Source: Caballeronia peredens
GTDB taxonomy: Bacteria > Pseudomonadota > Gammaproteobacteria > Burkholderiales > Burkholderiaceae
Assembly: GCA_001544595.2 (NCBI GenBank)
Contig: FCOH02000002.1
Span: forward strand, 1 to 64,000
Length of the DNA: 64,000 nt
Direction of reading: 5' to 3'
Positions 58,358 through 64,000 of the stretch are shown piece after piece. Within the stretch, counting starts at the first letter, position 1; each line of letters starts with the position of its first letter. The position numbers and the translations under genes are program-made. The notes beneath the pieces were generated by a model. That model was not told the DNA's origin. It saw nothing but the letters and a program-made list of their open reading frames with translations, and made no database searches.

Positions 58358-59134
58358 ATGAGCGAAAAACAAACGCGACTGTCCGTCAAGGGCGTGAACA
58401 AGCGCTTCGGCGGCTTGCAGGCACTGTCGGATGTGGGTCTTCAGATCGAGGAAGGCACGATCTACGGCCTGATCGGCCCGAACGGCGCCGGCAAGACGAC
58501 GTTCTTCAACGTGATCACCGGTCTCTACACGCCGGACTCCGGCGAGTTCAAGCTCGACGGCCGGGCCTACACGCCGACCGCCGTGTATCAGGTGGCGAAG
58601 GCGGGCATCGCGCGCACGTTCCAGAACATTCGTCTGTTCGGCGGCATGACCGCGCTGGAAAACGTGATGGTCGGGCGGCACGTGCGCACGAAGCATGGGC
58701 TGATCGGCGCGGTGTTCCAGACGCCGGCCGAGCGTCGTGAAGAGCGCGAAATCAAGGAACGCGCGCTGGAACTGCTCGAATACGTCGGCGTGCTGCAGTA
58801 CGCGGACTATACGTCGCGCAATCTGTCGTACGGTCACCAGCGCCGTCTGGAAATCGCGCGCGCACTGGCGACCGACCCGAAGCTGCTCGCGCTCGACGAA
58901 CCGGCTGCCGGCATGAACGCGACGGAGAAGGTCGAACTCACGCGTCTGCTCGACAAGATCCGCTCGGACGGCAAGACGATTCTTCTGATCGAACACGACG
59001 TGAAACTCGTGATGGGATTGTGCAACCGCATGACGGTGCTCGATTACGGCAAGGTGATCGCCGAGGGTCTGCCGCAGGACGTGCAGAAGGACCCGAAGGT
59101 GATCGAGGCATATCTGGGTGCGGGGGTGCACTAA
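58358..59134 (+). CDS. livG: Branched-chain amino acid ABC ATPase LivG
   Basis: A 258-residue ATPase. Walker A GPNGAGKTTFFN, the signature LSYGHQRRLEIARAL and Walker B LLALDEPAAGMN are intact; the sequence ARTFQNIRLF is the LivG-type Q-loop. Its TAA is directly followed by the livF ATG. Confidence 0.96.
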   Translation: MSEKQTRLSVKGVNKRFGGLQALSDVGLQIEEGTIYGLIGPNGAGKTTFFNVITGLYTPDSGEFKLDGRAYTPTAVYQVAKAGIARTFQNIRLFGGMTALENVMVGRHVRTKHGLIGAVFQTPAERREEREIKERALELLEYVGVLQYADYTSRNLSYGHQRRLEIARALATDPKLLALDEPAAGMNATEKVELTRLLDKIRSDGKTILLIEHDVKLVMGLCNRMTVLDYGKVIAEGLPQDVQKDPKVIEAYLGAGVH

Positions 59135-59857
59135 ATGGCGACCACAAGCGCGATGTTGAAGGTCAAGGGGCTGCAGGTGAATTACGGCGGCATCCAGGCG
59201 GTGAAGGGTGTCGATCTGGAAGTCGGGCAGGGCGAACTGGTCACGCTGATCGGCGCGAACGGCGCGGGCAAGACCACGACGATGAAGGCCATCACCGGCC
59301 TCAAGCCGTACTCGGGCGGCGATATCGAGTACATGGGCGAGTCGATCAAGGGCGTGCCGACGCATGAGCTGCTGAAGCGCGGCCTCGCGATGGTGCCGGA
59401 AGGCCGCGGCATCTTCGCGCGCATGTCGATTCTCGAAAACATGCAGATGGGCGCGTATCTGCGCAACGACACGGACGCCATCCAGAAGGACACCGAGCGC
59501 ATGTTCGGCTTCTTTCCGCGTCTGAAGGAACGTGCGTCGCAGTATGCGGGCACGCTCTCGGGCGGCGAACAGCAGATGCTCGCGATGGCGCGCGCGCTGC
59601 TCTCGCGACCGAAGCTGCTGCTGCTCGACGAGCCGTCGATGGGTCTCTCGCCGATCATGGTCGAGAAGATTTTCGAAGTGGTGCGCGAGATTTCGTCGGA
59701 AGGGCTGACGGTGCTGCTCGTCGAGCAGAACGCGCGGCTCGCGTTGCAGGCGGCCAATCGCGGCTACGTGATGGACTCGGGCACGGTCACCATGTCCGGC
59801 GACGCGAAGATCATGCTCGACGATCCGAAGGTTCGCGCGGCGTATCTCGGCGAGTAA
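59135..59857 (+). CDS. livF: Branched-chain amino acid ABC ATPase LivF
   Basis: A 240-residue ATPase that forms the heterodimer with LivG. Walker A GANGAGKTTTMKAI, MVPEGRGIFARMSILENM (LivF Q-loop region), signature LSGGEQQMLAMARAL and Walker B LLLLDEPSMGLSP are present. Last gene of the importer operon; a bidirectional terminator follows. Confidence 0.96.
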   Translation: MATTSAMLKVKGLQVNYGGIQAVKGVDLEVGQGELVTLIGANGAGKTTTMKAITGLKPYSGGDIEYMGESIKGVPTHELLKRGLAMVPEGRGIFARMSILENMQMGAYLRNDTDAIQKDTERMFGFFPRLKERASQYAGTLSGGEQQMLAMARALLSRPKLLLLDEPSMGLSPIMVEKIFEVVREISSEGLTVLLVEQNARLALQAANRGYVMDSGTVTMSGDAKIMLDDPKVRAAYLGE

Positions 59858-59902
59858 GCGGGCGAATAATTGAGCGAATGAGCCCGGCGCGTAAAGCGCT
59901 GC

Positions 59903-59942
59903 AAAAAAAGCCGGCTGTCACGCGAGTGACAGCCGGCTTTTT
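59903..59942. terminator. Bidirectional terminator between livF and the GNAT gene
   Basis: A perfect 14-base stem (AAAGCCGGCTGTCA and its complement, loop around CGCGAG) has a T-run on both strands. It ends livF from the left and the argD-GNAT transcript from the right; the GNAT stop codon lies at its edge. Confidence 0.92.
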
Positions 59943-60367
59943 CAATTGAGCCGCTTGCCGAGACTCACGACCTCGTCCATCCGGTAACCGAGCTTTTCAT
60001 AAAAGGCCCGAAGCCCGGTCTTGACCGCCAGGATCTGCAGATTCAGCTTCGGGCATCCGAGCTGCGCGAGCGCGGCTTCCGCATGGCGCATCAACGCGCT
60101 GCCATGGCCGTGCCCCTGACGCTGCGGCGCGACCGCAAGCGAATACACCCAGCCGCGATGCCCGTCGTATCCGGCCATCACCGTGCCGATCACCTCGCCC
60201 TCCGCCACGCCGACGAAGAACAGTTCCGGCTGCGTCTTCATCTTGTTTTCGATCGACAACGCCGGGTCGCGCTGCGGCCGCGATGCATCCGCGTACTCCG
60301 GAAACACCTCGCGCCACAGGGCGATCACGGCGTCGCGATCGCGTGCATCGAACGGGCGGATGATCAC
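59942..60367 (-). CDS. ypeA: GNAT acetyltransferase, YpeA-like
   Basis: A 141-residue GCN5-related N-acetyltransferase. The acetyl-CoA loop is [16 protein letters not shown], and [19 protein letters not shown] and [19 protein letters not shown] closely follow the E. coli YpeA pattern. Substrate unknown. The start is a GTG at 60367 whose last bases overlap the argD stop (GTGA), so it is translationally coupled to argD. Confidence 0.88.
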   Translation of the reverse strand: MIIRPFDARDRDAVIALWREVFPEYADASRPQRDPALSIENKMKTQPELFFVGVAEGEVIGTVMAGYDGHRGWVYSLAVAPQRQGHGHGSALMRHAEAALAQLGCPKLNLQILAVKTGLRAFYEKLGYRMDEVVSLGKRLN

Positions 60368-61548
60368 AGCGAATCGAGCACCGAGCGCAGCATCGTCATC
60401 ATCTGGTCGATTTCGTCCTTCGTGACGTTGAGCGCGGGCATGAAGCGCAGCAGGTTCGGGCGCGCGGCGTTGAGCAGCAGGCCGTCGGGCTGCATCAGAC
60501 GCGCCTTTTCGACGATTTGCGGACCCTTGTCGCTGTCGAGCAGCAACGCGCGCAACAGACCTTCGCCGCGCTCGCCCTTGAAGCCGCGCTCGGCCGACAG
60601 CTTCAGCAGTTCCTGCTTCAGATACTCGCCGCGCTCGCGCACGCCTTCGAGAAAGCCGGGCGCCACGAGTTGCGAAATGACCGAGAAACCCACTGCCGTC
60701 ATCAACGGATTGCCGTTGTACGTGCCGCCCTGATCGCCCGCCTCGAAGCACGCGATCTCCGCCGTCGACAGCAGCGCCGCGAGCGGCACGCCGCCGCCGA
60801 TGCCCTTGCCGAGCGTCATGATGTCCGGCTCGATGCCCGAGAGTTCGTACGCGAAGAGCGTTCCCGCGCGGCCGCAGCCGCTCTGCACTTCATCGACGAT
60901 CAAGAGCAGGTTGTGTTTCTTCGTCAGTGCGCGCAGTTGCTGCATGAATTCGCGCGTCGCGGGAATCACGCCGCCTTCGCCCTGGATCGGTTCCAGCATC
61001 ACGGCGACCGTCTTTTCGCCGATGAGCGCTTCGACCGACGCGATGTCGTTCAGATCGGCCTTCGGGAAGCCCGGCACTTGCGGCGCGTAGATCGTGTCCC
61101 AGCCGGGCTTGCCGCTGGCGGACATCGTCGCGAGCGTGCGGCCGTGGAAGCTGTGATCGAAGGTGATGATCTCGTACGCGCCGTTCCTGAACTTCCTGCC
61201 CCACTTGCGCGCGAGCTTGATCGCGCCTTCGTTCGCTTCGGCGCCGCTGTTGGCGAAGAACACGCGGTCGAAGCAGCTGTTCGCGGTGAGCAGGCCCGCG
61301 AGCTGCGCCATCGGTGCGTTGTAGAACGCCGGCGACGGGTTGATCAGCGTGCGCGCCTGCTTCTCCAGCGCTTCGATCATGCCTTCGTTGCAGTGGCCGA
61401 GCGAGTTGACGGCCCAGCCCTGGATGAAGTCGAGATAGCGCTTGCCCGTGTTGTCGTAGAGCCAGGAACCTTTGCCATGCGTGAACACGATCTCGGGACG
61501 GTTCGTGATGTACATCAGCGAATCAACGGGGTACTCATTGAAATTCAT
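60364..61548 (-). CDS. argD: Acetylornithine/succinyldiaminopimelate-type aminotransferase
   Basis: A 394-residue class III PLP aminotransferase. It converts N-acetylglutamate semialdehyde to acetylornithine in arginine synthesis; related enzymes use succinyl-ornithine or ornithine. The PLP lysine lies in [10 protein letters not shown], with [13 protein letters not shown] ahead of it and [18 protein letters not shown] near the N-terminus. The ATG at 61548 ([11 protein letters not shown]) fits the family; the frame extends upstream through a hairpin. It precedes the GNAT gene with a four-base overlap. Confidence 0.9.
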   Translation of the reverse strand: MNFNEYPVDSLMYITNRPEIVFTHGKGSWLYDNTGKRYLDFIQGWAVNSLGHCNEGMIEALEKQARTLINPSPAFYNAPMAQLAGLLTANSCFDRVFFANSGAEANEGAIKLARKWGRKFRNGAYEIITFDHSFHGRTLATMSASGKPGWDTIYAPQVPGFPKADLNDIASVEALIGEKTVAVMLEPIQGEGGVIPATREFMQQLRALTKKHNLLLIVDEVQSGCGRAGTLFAYELSGIEPDIMTLGKGIGGGVPLAALLSTAEIACFEAGDQGGTYNGNPLMTAVGFSVISQLVAPGFLEGVRERGEYLKQELLKLSAERGFKGERGEGLLRALLLDSDKGPQIVEKARLMQPDGLLLNAARPNLLRFMPALNVTKDEIDQMMTMLRSVLDSL

Positions 61549-61607
61549 GACAGCGGGCTCCACGAAGGCGTAAGCAAAAAAAGAGAAAACGGCGCGGGAA
61601 AAAACAA

Positions 61608-61630
61608 AAGCCACGGATTTCCGTGGCTTC
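61608..61630 (-). terminator. Hairpin with T-run upstream of argD
   Basis: On the minus strand AAGCCACGG/CCGTGGCTT with loop AAAT is followed by TTTGTTTTTT. It lies between the reductase gene (stop 190 bases earlier) and the argD start (60 bases later), so it may end the reductase transcript or act as an attenuator in the argD leader. Confidence 0.65.
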
Positions 61631-61823
61631 ATTTCGTACGCTTCGAACAAACCGAACCAAGCGCGCAAATGCGTGACGAGCCAGCGGCATCCCTAGGGGA
61701 GCGGCGAGCGGCGACGTCGAAGTGCGTTCAGGATTCTGATCATTCGCGAAGGATACGTTAAGCGGTTGCTGCCTGTAAACCGGGCACGCGGATTTTTTGT
61801 CCGCGTGCAGGCTTCGTGCAGGA

Positions 61824-62855
61824 TCAGACCGGATGCGCGAGATCCGCCGCGCTGGTGAACGAGTCCGCGTAGAACTCGTCGTCCGGCAGGCGATGATGCT
61901 GCGTGAAATCGCGCTGCGCCGACTCCACCATGACAGGCGCGCCGCATGCGTACACCTGATAGGCGCTCAAGTCTGGCAGATCCTCGATGACAGCGCGATG
62001 AACGAAGCCCGTGCGGCCGGTCCAGTTGTCCTCGGCATCGGGTTCGGAGAGCACCGGCACGAACCTGAAGTTCGGCACTTCGCGCGCCCATTGTTCGGCG
62101 AGATCCATCATGTACAGGTCTTTCTTCCGGCGTCCGCCCCAGTAGAGCGTCATCGGGCGGTTCAGATTCTTGAACACCGCATGTTCGATGATCGCCTTGA
62201 TCGGCGCGAAGCCCGTGCCCGAGGCGAGCAGCACGATGGGTTTGTCCGATTCGTCGCGCAGGAAGAACGTGCCGAGCGGGCCTTCGAAACGCAGGATGTC
62301 GCGCTCCTTCATGGCGCCGAACACGTGATCGGTGAACGTGCCGCCGGGCATGTGACGGATGTGCAGTTCGAGCGGGCCTTCGTGATGCGGCGGGCTCGCC
62401 ATCGAATAGCTGCGGCGTTTGCCGTCTTTCAGGATGAACTCGATGTACTGCCCCGCGAGATATTGCAGGCGCTCGTTGGCGGGCAGTTGCAGCTTGAGTT
62501 CGATGACGTCGTCGGCGCGGCGGCCGAGCGCGTTCACGCGGCACGGCAGCTTCTTCACCTGCACGTCGCCGACGCCCGCGACTTCGCGCACGTCGATTTC
62601 CAGATCGGTCTGCGCGGTCGCGCAGCAGAAGAGGGCGAGGCCGCGCGTCTTTTCGTCGTTCGACAACGCCGACGACGAATGCGGCGCCTGCTCGACTTCG
62701 CCGCTCACGACCGTGCCCTTGCACGAGCCGCACGCGCCGTTCTTGCAGCCGTACGGCAGGCCGATGCCCTGGCGCAGCGCCGCGGTCAGCACGGGTTCAT
62801 CGGGTTCTACTTGAAACTGCCGGCCGCTTTGCCGGAGCGTTACGTTGAAAGCCAT
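61824..62855 (-). CDS. Ferredoxin-reductase-type oxidoreductase (CDP-6-deoxy-delta-3,4-glucoseen reductase-like)
   Basis: A 343-residue iron-sulfur flavoprotein. An N-terminal plant-type 2Fe-2S ferredoxin domain has CKNGACGSC and a fourth cysteine in LFCCA, then an FAD domain with RRSYSMASPP and a NAD domain with LASGTGFAPIKAI and YACGAPVMV. Proteins like this are usually annotated as the E3-type dideoxysugar reductase, but no sugar genes are nearby and it may instead supply electrons to an oxygenase or another partner. Confidence 0.85.
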   Translation of the reverse strand: MAFNVTLRQSGRQFQVEPDEPVLTAALRQGIGLPYGCKNGACGSCKGTVVSGEVEQAPHSSSALSNDEKTRGLALFCCATAQTDLEIDVREVAGVGDVQVKKLPCRVNALGRRADDVIELKLQLPANERLQYLAGQYIEFILKDGKRRSYSMASPPHHEGPLELHIRHMPGGTFTDHVFGAMKERDILRFEGPLGTFFLRDESDKPIVLLASGTGFAPIKAIIEHAVFKNLNRPMTLYWGGRRKKDLYMMDLAEQWAREVPNFRFVPVLSEPDAEDNWTGRTGFVHRAVIEDLPDLSAYQVYACGAPVMVESAQRDFTQHHRLPDDEFYADSFTSAADLAHPV

Positions 62856-62942
62856 AGATCGATTTCTGCGATGTGTGGAGTTGTCTCGAGTTGTCTTTTG
62901 CCGCGCCGCGCGCTCGTTTCAGGCGACGGCTAGAATGCCCGG

Positions 62943-63962
62943 ATGATCGCCACTCGAAACCTTCGCCGCGCGCGCGTTTTGATCGTCGGATGCGGCGATG
63001 TCGGCATGCGCGCGCTGCCGCTCTTTCAGGCCCGGGCCGCCGCGCCCCGCGTGATCGCGCTCACGCATCATCCTGCGCGCGCGGGCGAGTTGCGCGCAGC
63101 CGGCGCTGCGCCCGTTGCCGGCGATCTCGACCTGCGCCGCAGCCTCGGCCGGCTCGCGGGCCTCGCGCGCACCGTGCTGCATCTCGCGCCGCCGCCGCGC
63201 GCGGGCGAAACGGACACCCGCACACGCGCGCTGATCGCCGCGCTGAGACGCCCGCGCCGCTCACCGGCGCGCGGCATGCAAAGCCGCTGGCGAGCGCCGG
63301 ATCGGCCCGGAAAAACGCCTTTCATTGTACCCGACACCCCCGGCACGGCCACGAAGCGCCGGAGGCGCGGCGCCGCGCCCTTGCGTTTCGTCTATGCGAG
63401 CACGAGCGGCGTCTACGGCGATTGCGGCGGCGCGTGGATCGACGAAACGCGGCCGGCGCGCCCGGACAACGAACGGGCGCGCCGGCGCGTGTCGGCGGAA
63501 AAGCAGTTGCGCGCGGCGGGTGTGCAAAGCGGCTGGAAGGTGTCGATCGTGCGGATTCCGGGCATTTACGCGGCCAACCGGCTGCCGATTCCGCGCATCG
63601 AAAAGGGCATGCCCGCGCTCGCCGAAGCCGACGACGTCTACACGAATCACATTCACGCCGACGACCTCGCGGCGATTCTCGTGCGCGCGCTCACGCGCGG
63701 ACGGCCGCAGCGCGTGTTCAACGCGTCGGACGACACGGATCTGCGCATGGCGGATTATTTCGACCGCGTGGCCGACGCCTTCGGACTGCCGCGCGTGCCG
63801 CGCATTTCGCGGCAGGAAGCGGAAGCGCGTCTCGAGCCGGTCACGCTTTCGTTCATGCGCGAATCGCGACGGCTCTCCAACACGCGCCTGAGGCGCGAGC
63901 TGCGCTACGTGCTGCGACATCCGAGCGTCGACGACTTTCTGCGCTCGCACGCGCCGCGCTAG
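62943..63962 (+). CDS. NAD(P)-binding SDR/epimerase-like protein (YeeZ-like)
   Basis: A 339-residue protein with an N-terminal Rossmann fold (VLIVGCGDVGMRALPL) and later YASTSGVYGDCGG, IVRIPGIYAANRLP and HIHADDLAAI, the pattern of extended short-chain dehydrogenases of the YeeZ type. The catalytic Tyr of the SDR YxxxK motif is not obvious, as in other members of this group. Residues 100-145 form an Arg/Pro-rich insertion between two strands that looks unlike the rest. Function unknown. It is divergent from the reductase gene. Confidence 0.85.
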   Translation: MIATRNLRRARVLIVGCGDVGMRALPLFQARAAAPRVIALTHHPARAGELRAAGAAPVAGDLDLRRSLGRLAGLARTVLHLAPPPRAGETDTRTRALIAALRRPRRSPARGMQSRWRAPDRPGKTPFIVPDTPGTATKRRRRGAAPLRFVYASTSGVYGDCGGAWIDETRPARPDNERARRRVSAEKQLRAAGVQSGWKVSIVRIPGIYAANRLPIPRIEKGMPALAEADDVYTNHIHADDLAAILVRALTRGRPQRVFNASDDTDLRMADYFDRVADAFGLPRVPRISRQEAEARLEPVTLSFMRESRRLSNTRLRRELRYVLRHPSVDDFLRSHAPR

Positions 63963-64000
63963 ATCAGCGCCGGGATCGTTTCCAGCAGGACGAAGCACAT
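63959..64000 (-). CDS. Possible 3' end of a minus-strand gene leaving the window
   Basis: Reading inward from the right edge on the minus strand, an open frame gives MCFVLLETIPALI and stops with TAG at 63959-63961, overlapping the stop of the SDR gene. Too little is inside the window to identify it, and it may be chance. Confidence 0.25.
   Translation of the reverse strand: MCFVLLETIPALI

Overview
The window is high-GC, almost fully coding chromosomal DNA. The gene set and order point to a member of the Burkholderiaceae, closest in feel to Burkholderia, Paraburkholderia or Caballeronia. Supporting signs are ribF-ileS-lspA-coaBC-dut on one strand, nadA-nadC beside nadB, rpmB-rpmG next to radC, fkpB-ispH followed by a livJHMGF-type operon, icd and cspA next to clpS-clpA, and a strong G/C bias at third codon positions. 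The species assignment is inference. I saw no rRNA, tRNA, CRISPR array, intact insertion sequence or replication origin.

Layout. 0-3.4 kb: an AT-rich edge, two tandem MFS exporters and a small secreted protein. 3.3-9.4 kb: a four-gene DNA repair operon on the minus strand (metallo-beta-lactamase-fold exonuclease, ATP-dependent DNA ligase, Lhr-type helicase, PdeM phosphoesterase) joined by ATGA overlaps. 9.5-16.5 kb: a FiwA/Osa-like protein, a LysR regulator divergent from two tandem AspT-type antiporters, an aldo/keto reductase and a small Rap1a/Tai-like protein. 16.5-22.2 kb: a peptide/nickel-type ABC transporter with fused ATPases. 22.3-27.2 kb: a cupin, a second-locus elongation factor G with a GTG start, a DUF192 protein, a small His/Lys/Ser-rich exported peptide and the pseudouridine synthase RluE. 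27.4-32.3 kb: icd, cspA, clpS and clpA. 32.3-35.2 kb: a large unrecognised beta-domain plus probable barrel protein in lower-GC surroundings.

35.2-42.4 kb: a minus-strand housekeeping run (ribF, ileS, lspA, coaBC, an LLM flavin oxidoreductase, dut). 42.5-45.9 kb: purN, a Nop2/RsmB-type methyltransferase and an MscS channel. 46.1-51.0 kb: a fatty acid desaturase with an unusual tail and the three NAD biosynthesis genes. 51.2-54.3 kb: rpmG, rpmB, radC, fkpB and ispH. 54.7-59.9 kb: a complete branched-chain amino acid ABC importer. 59.9-64.0 kb: a GNAT acetyltransferase coupled to argD, a ferredoxin-type reductase and an SDR protein.

The most interesting signals are these. The last 64 codons of icd switch abruptly to AT-rich codon choice while the protein stays intact, as expected where a phage or island has replaced the 3' end. 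The desaturase carries a C-terminal tail that reads like the end of an ISL3-family transposase. The 838-residue protein at 32.3-34.8 kb has no family I can name. A fertility-inhibition-like protein sits divergently next to the repair operon. Two aspartate:alanine-type antiporters sit in tandem without a decarboxylase. All family calls come from reading motifs in translations; no database search was run.
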